Shown here one piece after another: positions 13,728 through 25,799 of a stretch of DNA of 64,000 bases. Source of the stretch: Mercurialis annua (Eukaryota; Streptophyta; Magnoliopsida; Malpighiales; Euphorbiaceae); assembly GCF_937616625.2 (NCBI RefSeq), contig NC_065574.1, forward strand, positions 29,266,501 to 29,330,500, in the 5' to 3' direction. Numbering within the stretch: position 1 is the stretch's first letter; each line of letters begins with the position of its first letter. The position numbers and the translations under genes were made by a program. A model generated the notes under the pieces. The model was not told the origin of the DNA. It saw only the letters and a program-made list of their open reading frames with translations, and searched no databases.

Positions 13728-13745
13728 CCTTTATATATATATGAT
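13728..13745 (+). promoter_or_regulatory. TATA box of family 2 LTR
   Basis: CCTTTATATATATATG lies about 450 bp into the LTR. The solo copy keeps the same box on the minus strand at about 40495-40508, so the site is conserved between copies. Use as the transcription start signal is inferred. Confidence 0.5.
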
Positions 13746-14131
13746 TTTGATTATAAATCATAATCAGAAGGAAAGAACAGAGCTCCAGAAGGTTCATTCG
13801 CCGAATATGATCGTTTCGCTGCCGTTTCTCCGTTCGACGTCCGATTCAAGCGATTTTCGCGGCGATCTCTTCAGAATCTTGTCCTATATCAATCATAAGC
13901 TCCGTTTTAAGGTAAAATTTTGAATATTTGTGTTGAAATTCGAAATTAGGGGCTGTTTGATAGTTTTAAGTTAAAGATTTGGGAATTTGACGAGTTTAGC
14001 TTGATTTTAGCGTTTTGGTGAAAACAAAATTTCAGGTTTTGTGTGAAACGACGTTTTATATGCGTGGAGCATGTCGGATTGCGGCGAAATAGCCCGGAAA
14101 TCGTTTTCCGGGGCTGTGTGGGACTGCCTTC

Positions 14132-14281
14132 GGTGTGTGATCGCACACTTGAGTGTGCGAACGCAGACCCAAAGTGTGCGGACGCACACTGGTGTGCGGA
14201 AAGTGTACGGACGCACACCCAAAGTGTGCGGACGCACACTACACTGTGCGGACGCACAGTGCTCGTGTACGCCCGCACAGT
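14132..14281 (+). repeat. Palindromic array, TGTGCGGACGCACA-type units
   Basis: Seven or more short near-palindromes (GTGTGCGGACGCACACT and variants) are packed into 150 bp. The solo LTR of the same family has an array at the same place (39961-40140 on the plus strand) but with a different core, TGTGCGTTCGCACA. The array lies about 400 bp downstream of the TATA box, so it would be in the transcribed leader. CG-rich hairpins stand out in this AT-rich region. Confidence 0.8.
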
Positions 14282-15823
14282 GGGTCCATAGGGACCAAAA
14301 TGGGCTTTTAGCCCTAATTGAGCGAGATTTTTCAATATCTTCGAATATTTAGACCCTGAAAAAGATTAAGGACCCCGATAATTTAAAAAGTAAGGTTTTA
14401 GCTCGACATTTTACGCGAGCAATGATAATGGAAAACGCAAAGGATGTTATACGTTTCTCGAATATGAGAAACAGAGTTTCGGTATGTCGTGAATATAATT
14501 AAGAAATATCAAGTTCACGAATAACATTAAGAATGAAACATAACCTTAGAATTTAAAGTATTATACGTATAAAAACACGAGATTAATATCTAACTATTAA
14601 ACTTTAATTATTATGTATCAGGCGTGTTAGCGAGCAGAGAGGTCAGTAGACGTGGGATAGCGAGGGCATATCATTTCATCGACCACGTTATTGATTGGAT
14701 TGCGGTTTCTGTGAGTTGCACTTTACTTTCGTGTCTTATATATTAAAGTTATTTAATATTATATTTTATATATACGTGTATTGTTTACACGCATCGCATT
14801 ACATATGATTGATTGAAATCTTATTTATTTTATTAACTTATTATATATGAGAAACTAGTATGCGATTCGAAGAAACTAGCTACCGATTGGGTGTCAATAG
14901 GCTGTGTGATCACTAGTGTCGAATCAGTCTAGTGTGTTTGCATATGATATGAAATGATACGATATGAACATGAATTTTGAAGTTGGACAATGAATTCGAT
15001 ACGAGTGAGCACTCGGCTACAGTGTAGTCTGGAGTCCCCGTATCTAGTGAGTTGGACTCACACTTTGGGATTAAGAGATAGGTCGCGATCGACGAGGCAG
15101 AGTGTGAACACTCCCGGGTCGGACTATCTGGATTAGTATGAGTTGATTATTCGAAAGTTATGTCGCATACTAGGATATTAGTTTCATACGGATCAAATAC
15201 ATGTTTTTATGTATTATTTTATATTATTGTTTCCTTGAAATGCGATGCTATGTTTTCATATTAATACCGTTAGTAAAATGCAAACTCACTCAGTATTTTT
15301 CCAAATACTGACCCCTCACCTTTGATGTCTTTCAGGTGCTTAGTGTGTGGACTTAGCTAGAAGCTAGTTTTGAAGTCCAGAAGTCAGCTGTGTATGTATA
15401 GTTTCTGACTTCTGTGAATGCTGCAATAGTGGTCCCGTGTTGACAGAGTCGTAGCCTAGACAGCAGTACATTTTGAATGTACATACTACTTGTTGTCCTG
15501 ATTATATGTTTTGATAGGCTATATGTAATATGTTTTATCCACGGCCCCAGATGACGGTGGTACGTTTTGTTATACTAACCTTTGTATATAGTACCGAGAG
15601 GCCAGTTCGTACAGGGTACGGTAACTAGAGCCCGCGAGGTTTTAATCAGTTAGTGTAAATATGTAATTATATGTTATGTAAGTATAATTGCTTCCGTTGG
15701 TTCATGTTATTTGTTATTATTTGCGAAAAATTAATAGTGGTTTGAGGCTTGCTACAGGTTCCGGGGCTACCACTCCCGTTCCCTAGCGCCGGTTGCGACT
15801 CATTTTTTTGGGTCGTGACAATG

Positions 15824-15836
15824 TTGGTATCAGAGC
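15824..15836 (+). other. Primer-binding site, initiator tRNA-Met
   Basis: TTGGTATCAGAGC begins three bases after the LTR. It is the usual plant PBS complementary to the 3' end of initiator tRNA-Met. It fixes the element as plus strand and marks the LTR as the 5' copy. The following 25 bases (AGAGCAGTTGGTC...ACCACTG) are repeated about 49 bp downstream (15881-15905). Confidence 0.93.
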
Positions 15837-16271
15837 AGTTGGTCCAGTTACCACTGTAAGTTTGTTTCAGTGTTTGTATGAGAGCAGTTGGTCTAGTTAC
15901 CACTGCGAGTTTTGTCTGATTTTTGTTTGATTTGGGATACTCTGTCAAGTAAGTAAACCAAGGAACTACTGCAGCAAGAGAGTCAGACCTTAGTTGCATG
16001 CGTTTGTTTGATATGTGCATTAGTAAATATGTGATATAGCACGCGAATCAGGCTATTGAGTTAATAAGTGATTAGAATCTGTATATACGACGACTGAGGC
16101 AACTAAGTATTTATTACTTACGTTAAAAGATGCTAAATAGTTATTTGCTTGTGGACTACGTGCGGCTGGATTAAATGCTAAATGTTTACACGATTTTATA
16201 AGTTGATATTAAAATTGCGTGTGGAGATGGGCCCAGATGGTCGCTTATGTTTGAAATTGTTTCTTTTCAGC

Positions 16272-17327
16272 ATGTCTGGGCAGAACGGAGCCCAGTCACA
16301 TGCTGCTAAAGAACGGGAGGAAGCGCCTCCTATATTTCAAAATGGGTTTCACAACGAAATATGCGAACCATCTGGGGTCCATCAGAATGGATTTCACGCA
16401 AATCTTAGGAGATCGCCAGAAATTTATCAGAATGGTTATATGTTTGTGTCAGAGGTTGGCAGTTCTTCTGGAAATAGAGGTGGAGTACACTCGCCAGAAA
16501 TAGAGTATAGGGAAGAAGATGAAGAGGAACCGGAGGAAGATCCAGAAGAGGATCCTAAAGAAGATCCGGATGAAGATCCAGAGGAGGATCCAGAGGAGGA
16601 CCTAGCAGAGAACCCAGAAGAGGAATTAGAAGAAGAATTAGAAGAAGAAAATCCTCAAGAGGGGGAGTTTGAAGAAGAGGAACTGTTAGATGAATCAGAC
16701 ATTGCGGTGTACAGAAGTGAACATTTCTGGTCTAGGGTGCAGAGATATCGCGATTTGAGAGAAGACGCAGAAATAGTAAATGGTCAGGCACATATAGCTC
16801 TAAATCAAGTTAGGAGACAGATGCCCTCCTTTTCTAGAGGGATGCTAACAGTAGTGCTGTATTCTGCTGATTTTCTGCGAATGGTTGAGGGAGTCCCTGA
16901 TCTGAACAAAGATAACAGAACCATCAACCGTAGATACGTCAGAGGCTTAGGACCTGAGTTTGGTGAGCTATGTTAGTATGTAGGTGAACATTTTGGCACG
17001 CTCACTATGATGGCCCGTATAATCGAGACAGATCTTGAGTGGGAGGGCGATCCCGTCCAACCCTTTTATTTTAGGCGTGAGTTCCATCCGGATTACGTTA
17101 ACACATCCTCCAAAATTAGAACCAACCCCCACTTTGTGCACAAAGGCGGAGGCAACTCTGGTAGAAGAGTTAGGGGCCGACACACAGGCATAGTCATTAG
17201 GGAACTTAGCGTTCCGCATCAGGCACCTCCAGGTAATAGCAATTTATATGCTTTGTGTATTTGTGTTAATATGTTTGCATTGCTATGTATATGTTTGGTG
17301 CATTGCATAATAGAATATCAGTATTAG
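16272..17327 (+). pseudogene. Acidic QNG-repeat ORF inside family 2 element, one amber codon
   Basis: I do not recognise this protein. Reading from MSGQNG at 16272 (an upstream ATG at 16182 is in frame, but the stretch before 16272 looks like intron ending TTTCTTTTCAG), it carries four QNG motifs, three of them spaced about 17 residues apart as (F/H/Y)QNG(F/Y). A Glu/Asp/Pro-rich tract (EEDPEEDP-type) covers roughly residues 80-140, then a mixed, probably folded region with EHFWSRVQRYRDL. A TAG at 16974-16976 interrupts it; the same frame continues without loss of sense to 17327 (…DLEWEGDPVQPFYF…). A consensus splice donor (CCAG/GTAATAG) at 17232/17233 suggests a real exon of 16271-17232. There is no CCHC knuckle and no pol motif. 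It is either a retroelement-specific ORF in gag position or a captured host exon. Confidence 0.5.
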
Positions 17328-19073
17328 GATATACCTATAGGATAATACCTCAGGTAACAAGAACCTATAGGAAGCGATGTTAATACACACGCGACTAATA
17401 AAAGAACCTATAAATATAATTTACAAACACAATAATGTAATGAATATACATCACATAATTATCGCGAACATGATTCCTATATTACGTTCTAGAAGCTGTA
17501 AAGTAAGAGGATAAATTAATGAAAAGGAAGTTGATGGGAAACATCAGCACCTGCATTGGTATATGATACGATGCAGTGTATCGAAAAAACTGAATGTAGC
17601 GATTACAGCAATAGAGAACTATTAATTGAATTGAGCTATCAGAGATATGGACAAAGAAGTGATGTGACAGGAGAATAGTTAGGAAAATGACAGAAAGCGA
17701 CAGCAATACAAAAATTTATAATGTACCCAATAACAATAAAGAAAGCCGTTAATAGTCGCAGAGCGTACAATCTGGAGTGAACTTACGTTCTACAAATAGT
17801 ACAAAAGATTTTTAAAACTTTTCAAAATACAATTGTGCTTAGACATCATATATGACACCGCATAATCACGATATGAATGCATAAAAGAATGATTTTCAAA
17901 ATGTAGATCATGCATCATATCTTTATGATAACAAAGAAAAAATGTGATTTCGAGCAACTCTTTGGTGATGAGAGGCGTCATCACTCTGAGTTACAATTGG
18001 ATTAATGATTTCAAACGATTTATGACAAGTAGTTTAAAGAGCTGGCCAGCCAAAGAATGTTTTGAAATCTTTTGTTTAGTAAGTGAACTCAAATTTGAAA
18101 CTCTGCGACGAATAATAAAAGATTCTTAATAAATAAGAATAAGACTTGTAAAATAAACTTAAATAACCGAATAAAGCCATGTTAATAATTAATTGCAACA
18201 AAGCTCATGAGGCTAAAGTAAGATGCGGATAAGGAATTGTCATCGGAGAGCGTACGCAGTCAAGATGCGATGCACTGACACTATCTGAGAATACAATATA
18301 TGTCCTCATGTTAAAACAAAGAATGAAATGACAGAGAGTCATGTTAGATGGAAGAAAGGAAGTAAAGGATACGAAATGATGGAAAAGACGATCTTGTAAT
18401 ATGTGACGGTTCGAAATTAGATGGATTAAGAGATACATAGTGTTATATGACGGATATTAAGTAAGCTACTAACATCAGTATCAGAATTAAGAATTACATT
18501 AATTGGAAGGAGAAGTGTTAGGGGAGAACCACAGTGTAAAGATAAAGTAAACGCATACCAATGTGCGTGTGCGTAGACACAAAGCTGACAGGAAATGAAG
18601 AAGGATACATGTATATATACAGATTTCACAAGAAGGAGTAGAGAAATGAAAGTTCTAGAAATACGTTGGGAGGATCGTCAGAGTAAATACTGTAACAGTA
18701 AAATTGTCATAAACAGATGAAGGACATAAGGAATAAAAAAGGTAAAAAGACAAAACTATACTTCATTGAGTGGATAAGGAGTGAATTACATTTAAGGAGT
18801 TACGAGGTTATAAGGACGAAAGTTAATATTAGTACAGAAAAGTTGAGTCGTTTAAAAGACGATTTGGACTATATATAAGTGTTGAAGAAGCATAAAGTGC
18901 ACGGGGCGATAAAATTGAGACTATCCCCTAATTTTGGGATTTATAAGGTTAAGTATAACCTACACACTGTGCATAATCGGAAACACTTTAAGAAGAAGAA
19001 GAAAGACAGACTAAGGACAAACTAAGAAACGATCATAACCAGTACTAAGACGATACCTTGATGAACGAGAATA
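17328..19073 (+). other. Purine-rich internal region of family 2 element, no gene seen
   Basis: About 1.7 kb with a strong A/G bias on the plus strand and no long ORF. A block at about 17815-18010, including GCAACTCTTTGG and the small hairpin GTGATGAGAGGCGTCATCAC, resembles a block at about 43690-43925 in another element. No polypurine tract is visible before the satellite starts at about 19074. Confidence 0.6.
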
Positions 19074-22000
19074 AAACGTTATGAAACAAATCCAAACATA
19101 TAAAACGTTACGAAAAAATCCAACGTTTCACATTTTTAGCGATTTAAGCCAAACGTTTACAAACGTTAAAAAACAAATCCAAACGTTTCACATTTTTAGC
19201 GATTTAAGCCAAACATTTAAAACGTTACGATTCTAAACTACTCATATCACCATTTTAGCGATTGAAGCCAAACGTTTACAAACGTTGCGAAACAAAACCA
19301 AATGTTTCGCCTTTTTAGCAATTTAAGCCAAACGTTTACAAACCTCACGAAACAAATCCAAACGTTTCACCTTTTAGCGATATAAGCCAAACGTCTACAA
19401 ACGTTACGAAATAAATCCAAACATTTCACATATTTAGCTATTTAAGCCAAACGTTTAAAATGTCATAAAACCAATCTTAAAACGTTACAAAAAAAATCCA
19501 AACGTTTCACCATTTTAGCTATTTAAGCCAAACGTTTACAAACGTTACAAAACCTATCCAAATGTTTCACCTTTTTACCAATTTAAGCCAAACTTTGAAA
19601 ACGTTATGAAACAAATCCAAAAGTTTCACATTGCTAGCGATTTAAGCCAAACGTTTACAAACATTACGAAACAAATCCAAACGTCTCACCTTTTTAGAGA
19701 TTTAAGCCAAACGTTTATAAACGTTTAGAAACAAAACCAAACGTTATACATATTTAGCAATTTAAGCCAAACGTTACGAAACAAAACCAAACGTTTCAGC
19801 TTTTTCGCGATTTATGCCAAACGTTTAGAAACATTACGAAATAAATCCAAACATTTCACATTTTTAGCGATTAAAGCCAAACGTTTACAAACGTTACCAA
19901 AAAAATTCTAATGTTTCCCCTTTTTAGTAATTTAAGCCAAACGTTTACTAACGTTACGAAACAAAACCAAATGTTTCACCTTTTTAAAGATTTAAGCCAA
20001 GCGTTTACAAACACTACGAAACAAATCCAAAATTTTCACATTTTTAGTGATTTAAGCCAAACGTTTACAAACCCTGCGAAACAAATCCTAACGTTTCACC
20101 TTTTTAGCAATTTAAGCCAAACGTTTACAAACTTTAAGAAACAAAACCAAACGTTTCACCTTTTTAGCGATTTAATCCAAACGTTTACAAATATTATGAA
20201 ACAAATCCTAACGTTTCATATTTTTAGCGATTTAAGCCAAACGTTTACAATTGTTACGAAACAAATCCAAACATTTCACCTTTTTAGCGATTTAAGCCAA
20301 ACGTTTACAATTGTTACGAAACAAATCCAAACATTTCACCTTTTTAGCAATTTAAGCCAAACGTTTACAAACGTATTAAGCCAAAAGTTTACAAACATTA
20401 CGAATCAAATCCAAACGTTTAAAACGTTACGAAACAAATCCAAACGTATAAAACATTACGAAACAAATCCAAACGTTTCCCATTTTTAGCGATTTAAGCC
20501 AAACATTTACAAATGTTACAAAACCAATCCAAACGTTTATAAACGCTACGAAACAAATCCAAACGTTTTACCTTTTTAGCGATTTAAGTCAAACGTTTTG
20601 CAAAAGCTACAAAATAAAATCAAACGTTTCACCTTTTTAGCGTTTCATTTTTTTAGCAATTTAAGCCAAACGTTTAAAAAGTTGTGAAACAAATCCAAAT
20701 GTTTCACATTTTGCCAAAAGTTTACAATTGTTACGAAATAAATCTAAACGTTTTACCTTTTTAGCGATTTATGCCAAACGTTTACAACTATTACGAAACA
20801 AATCCAAATGTTTCAGCTTTTTAACAATTTAAACCAGACGTTTGGATTTGTTTCATAACGTTTGTAAACGCTTGGCTTAAATCGTTAAAAAGGGAAACGT
20901 TTGGATTGGTTTTGTAAAGGTTTAAACGTTCGGCTTATAACACTAGAGAGGTGACACGTTTTGTTTTATTTCAGAACGTTTGTAAACGTTTGGATTAGTT
21001 TTGTAACGTTTTAAATGATTGGCTTAAATCGTTAATAATGTCAAACGTTTGGATTTTTTTTTGTAACGTTAAGATTTGTTTCATAACGTTTGTAAACATT
21101 TGGCTTAAATCGCTAAAAAGGTGAAATGTTCGGATTTGTTTCGAAACGTTTGTAAACGTTTAGCATAAATCGCAAAAAAGGTGAAACTTTTGGATTTGTT
21201 TCATAATGTTTTAAACGTTTGGCGTAAATCGCTAAAAATGGGAACCGTTTTGATTTGTTTCGTAACGTTTCTAAACGTCAGGCTTAAATCGCTAAAAAGG
21301 GGAAGCACTTGGTTTTGTTTCGTAAAGTTTGTAAACGTTTTGCTTAAATCGCTAAAAAGGTGAAACGTTTGGCTTAAATCACTAAAAAGGTGAAATGTTT
21401 GGATTTGTTTCGTAACAATTTAAACGTTTGGATTGGTTTCGTAACATTTTAAATGTTTGGCTTAAATTGCTAAAAAGGTTAAACGTTTTGTTTTGTTTCG
21501 TAACGTTTGTAAACGTTTGGCTGAAATTGATAAAAGGTGAAACGTTTGGATTTGTTTCATAACATTTTAAACGTTTGAATTGGTTTCGTAACGTTTTAAA
21601 CGTTTGAATTTGTTTTGTAACTTTTTAAACGTCTTCAATTGCTAAAAATATGAAATGTATGAATTTGTTTCATAACGTTTGGCTTAAATCGCTATAAAGG
21701 TGAAATGTTTGGCTGAAATTCGTAGAGTTTTAAATGTTTGGCTTAAATCGCTAAAATGTGAAATGTTTGGATTTGTTTCGTAACGTTTGTAAACGTTTGG
21801 CTTAAATCGCTAAAAATGTGAAACGTTTGGATTTATTTCGTAACACCTTTTTAGCGATTTAAGCCAAACGTTTATACCGTTATGAAACTAATCCAAACGT
21901 TTAAAACCCTACAAAACAAATCCTAACGTTTCACCCATTTAGCGATTTAAGCAAAACGTTACCAAACAAATCAAAACGTTTCAAATTTTTAGCGATTTAA

Positions 22001-22385
22001 GCCAAATATTTAAAACATTACGAAACAAATCCAAAAAGGTGAAACGTTTGGATTTTTTCGTAACGTTTGTAAACATATGGCTTAAATCGCTAAAAATGTG
22101 AAACGTTTCGATCGGTTTCGTAACTTTTGTAAACATTTGGCTTAAATTGCTATAAAAGTGAAACGTTTAGTTTTCTTTTGTAACGTTTGTAAACGTTTGG
22201 CTTAAATCGATAAAAAGGTGAAACTTTTAATTTTGTTTCCTAACGTTTGTAAACGTTTGGCTTAAATCGCTAAAAAGGTGAAACATTTTGGATTGGATTT
22301 GTAACGTTTTAAATGTTTGGCTTATATCGCTAATAAGGGGAAACGTTTGGATTGGTTTCGTAATGTTTTAAACGTTTTTGGATTG
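19074..22385. repeat. Satellite block B, mostly inverted
   Basis: About 3.3 kb of the same 60-bp satellite. It runs in reverse orientation (units read TTTTTAGCGATTTAAGCC) from 19074 to 20838, forward to about 21846, reverse to about 22036, then forward to 22385. A run at 19911-20489 is regular enough to keep one frame open, but this is the 60-bp period and not a gene. Confidence 0.96.
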
Positions 22386-24015
22386 TCGGATTAGTCCGAT
22401 GTTTTCTTATTACCTTTGACGTGTATACTTTGGATTTATCTCGTTATATATAAGGCATGATGTTGAGACTCAGTTTATATGAGTATTTCAGATGTTTAAG
22501 TTGTTCATATTAGAACTATGATATAAACTACTAGACTTAGGTTGGAGTCTCGGTTGCCCCCGAGTAGTGTTTTCTGCAGGTTTATTTATTTGATTGTTTT
22601 CTGCTAGGCTTGCTTTTAATTGATAATTTGAGATTTTGGGCTTAGAATGCCTATGTGATTAAAGTGATATTTTAGCTTTAATTTGTTATTTAATTATTTG
22701 AGATATTTTTGCAGATAATTATAATTACTTGGGTTTCAAGCTATTGAGTTCATTTTGATATTTAATCAACATTTTATTAAATATTATAATTATAAACTGT
22801 GGTTTATAATTCTGGATTATCAGTTGGGTCGGTTTAGACTTGGGTCGCCGACATGTGGGTTTAACTTGGTAGTTTTGAGAAATTCGGCTAACCCACTATT
22901 TGAGGAATGGATTTTATTTATCATTTCAATATTATTTTAATAATATTTTTGGATTGGATTTAAGTGCGAACTCAATAGTGTTAAATTATTTATGGCATTA
23001 TAAATTAATTTAGAATTGTGCTTCTCTGTGATTTTATCTAGCTTAATAAATTTTGCTAGTCCTACGTGATGTCTAGTATTCTTAGAGTTAGGGGTTGGAG
23101 TGATTTTAACGTATGATTTATTTTTAAACTCTTCGACTACTCGCGCTCCGGAGTCAAACCACGGTTAGATGTTTGCCGAAGTTTCACGTGGATAAGCAAG
23201 TAGTGAGTTTGTAGTGCTATTTACCTCTTTATTAAGTACCGCATCGTATTTTAATATTATAAATGCTTTTGAACTGTTTTTACGGATTATGGATTCAGAT
23301 TGAAACGAACTGCTCGATAGGCTGGTATTGAGACTGTGTGCACCGGTAAGTACTCTGGGAATCGGCAGACTAATGTCTTACTTACGCTGGTATATATGAC
23401 GAGGATTTGTTCCCGTCCACTCTGGGTTTATCAGTATGCTATCTCATACCTACGCTGGGATCATTTCAATACTGTTTTCCATAATCATACTATATTAGTA
23501 TAAAATGTTTTGATTTAAGGGTTTTAAACTTAATAAATGTAAATAGTATTGCGAACTCATCGCAGTATATCTGACCCCGTTGTTTTCCCAAATTTTCTAG
23601 GTTTATGATTTCAAAGCTGGTCCACTCCGATCCTTTTGATTCCTCGGAGGTTTTATGTTATTTTAAACTAGTTCTGTTTTCGAACTCTTAGACCGCAGTA
23701 GAGCTGGTTTATATATTACATTTGTTATTGCACTTTGGGATTATCGATTTGATCGATTATTTATTATTGGCATGTTTACTCTGTATTATATTATTATTAT
23801 ATTTAAGGCATGCTGTTAAGCATTTTAGATATATAAGTTATTTATATTAGAACTGTAATATAAATTGCTCGACTTAGGTTGGAGTCTCGGTTTCCCCCGA
23901 GCAATTTCTGCAGGTTAATGTGTTTGATTGATTTCCGCGAGGCTTGCTACGGGTTTTGGTACGATCATACCCATACCCTAGCGCCGGTCACGATTCCTGA
24001 AATTGGGTCGTGACA
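22386..24015 (+). mobile_element. Rearranged LTR fragment (family 1 relative)
   Basis: The segment ends in TGGGTCGTGACA at 24015 and shares internal blocks with the other family 1 LTRs, such as GACTTGGGTC and CTCGGCTAACCCACTA near 22838-22900. It has no LTR start. A near-3' segment containing GTTGGAGTCTCGGTT occurs twice, at about 22541 and 23878, so the fragment joins the end of one LTR to the middle and end of another. Satellite flanks both sides. Confidence 0.75.
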
Positions 24016-25799
24016 GGCTTCAATCGCTAAAAAGGTGAAACGTTTGGATTTGTTTTGTAACGTTTGTAAACATTTTGCTTAAATCGCTAAAAATATGAAA
24101 CGTTTGAATTTTTTTGTAATGTTTATAAACGTTTGGCTTAAATCGCTAAAAAGGTGAAATTAAACGTTTGGATTTGTTTCGTAATGTTTGTAAACGTTTG
24201 GATTGTTTCGTAACGTTTTAAATGTTTGGCTTAAATTGCTAAAAAGGTAGCTTCAATCGCTAAAAATGTGAAACGTTTAGATTTATTTCGTAACATTTTA
24301 AACATTTGGCTTAAATCGCTAAAAAAGTGAAACGCTAAAAAGGTGAAACGTTTATTTTTGTTTCTTGACGTCTGTAAACGTTTGGCTTAAATCGCTAAAA
24401 ATGTGACACGTTTGGATTTGTTTCGTAACGTTTTACACGTTTGGATTGGTTTGGAAACATTTGAAATGTTTGGCTAGATTTGTTTTGTAACATTTTGAAC
24501 GTTTGGCTTAAATCGCAAAAAAGGGGACAAAACCAAACGTTCCACATTTTTAGCGATTTAAGCCAAAAGTTTAAAACGTTACGAAACTAATCGTAATGTT
24601 TAAAACAATACGAAACAAATTCAACGTCAAAAACATTACGAATCAAATTCAAACATTTAAAACGTTACGAAACAAATCCTAACGTTACACCTTTTTAGCG
24701 ATTTAAGCCAAACGTTTACAAACGTTACGAAACAAATCCAAATGTTTCACCTTTTTAGCGAGTTAAGCGAAATGTTTAAAATATTACGAAACCAATCCAA
24801 ACGTTTACAAACATTACAAAACAAATCCAAGCGTTTCCCCTTTTTAGTAATCTAAGCCAAACATTTACAAACGTTACGAAACAAATCCAAGCGTTTCAAA
24901 TTTTAAGCGATTCAAGCCAAACGTTTACAAACGTTACAAAACAAATCCAAACGTTTCCCCGTTTTAGCGATTTAAGCCAAATGTTTACAAACGTTACGGA
25001 ACCAATCCAAATGTTTCACCTTTTTAGCGATTTAAGCCAAAAGTTTAAAACGTTACGAAACCAATCCAAAGGTCTAAAACGTTACGAAATAAATCCAAAC
25101 AATTTTTTAGCGATATAGTGCAGACGTTTACAAAAGCTACGAATCAAATCCAAACGTTTCACCTGTTTAGTGATTGAAGCTAAACGTTTACAAACGTTAC
25201 GGAAGAAAACCAGATATTTCACCTTTTTAGCAATTTAAGCCAAATGTTTACAAACGTTACGAAACAAATCCAAACGTTTCACCTTTTTAGCTATCGAAGC
25301 TAAACGTTTACAAACGTTATGAAACAAATTCAAACGTTTCACCTTTTTAGCGATCGAAGCCAAACGTTTACAAACATTATGAAACAAATCCAAACGATTA
25401 AAACGTTACGAAACAAATCCAAACGTTTCAACTTTTTAGTTATTTAAGCCAAACGTTTACAAACGTTACAAACCCAATCCAAACGTTTAAAACGTTACGA
25501 AACAAATCCAACCGTTTCACTTTTTTAGCAATTTAAGCCAAACGTTTTCAAACGTTACAAAACAAATCCAAACTTTTCACCTTTTTAGCGATTGAAGCCA
25601 AACGTTTACAAATGTTACGAAAAAAACCAAACCAATCCAAACGTTCAAAACTTTACGAAACAAATCCAAACGTTTCACCTTTTTAGCATTTCAAGCCAAA
25701 GGTTTGCAAACGTTACAAAACCAAAAACGTTACGAAACAAATCCAAACGTTTCACCTTTTTAGCGATATAAGCAAAAAGTTTAAAACGTTACAAAACCG
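24016..25799. repeat. Satellite block C
   Basis: About 1.8 kb of the 60-bp satellite, forward up to about 24522 and reverse from there to 25799. The first part is irregular, with units cut short and fused (for example near 24250 and 24330). It abuts the LTR terminus at 24015. Confidence 0.95.

Larger units (their letters stand above)
13279..15820 (+). repeat. 5' LTR of family 2 element
   Basis: The LTR is 2542 bp, starts TGTAATACCCC and ends GGTCGTGACA, giving the canonical TG...CA termini. A solo copy of the same family sits in reverse at 38522-41038, which confirms both borders. The base before the LTR is satellite (…TTTCGTAAC), so the insertion target was satellite DNA; the expected duplicate of GTAAC on the far side is not present in the window. 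Confidence 0.92.
13279..19073 (+). mobile_element. Ty3/gypsy-type LTR retrotransposon (family 2), 3' LTR missing
   Basis: The element opens with a complete 5' LTR at 13279-15820, followed by a tRNA-Met primer-binding site, an acidic ORF at 16272-17232/17327 and a purine-rich stretch without ORFs. It stops at about 19073, where satellite DNA starts in the opposite orientation to the satellite on the left. No polypurine tract or second LTR is found before that point. No reverse transcriptase, integrase or protease motif is visible. I conclude it is a non-autonomous or badly truncated element whose right part was removed by a rearrangement that also flipped the satellite. Confidence 0.85.

Noticed and set aside
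13946..14352. Overlapping frames on both strands across the palindromic array of the family 2 LTR
   Set aside because: The array lacks stops because of its short CG-rich units; frames differ between the two LTR copies.
19911..20489. 192-codon repeat protein in inverted satellite
   Set aside because: Same 20-residue periodic translation of the satellite, without promoter or other coding signal.
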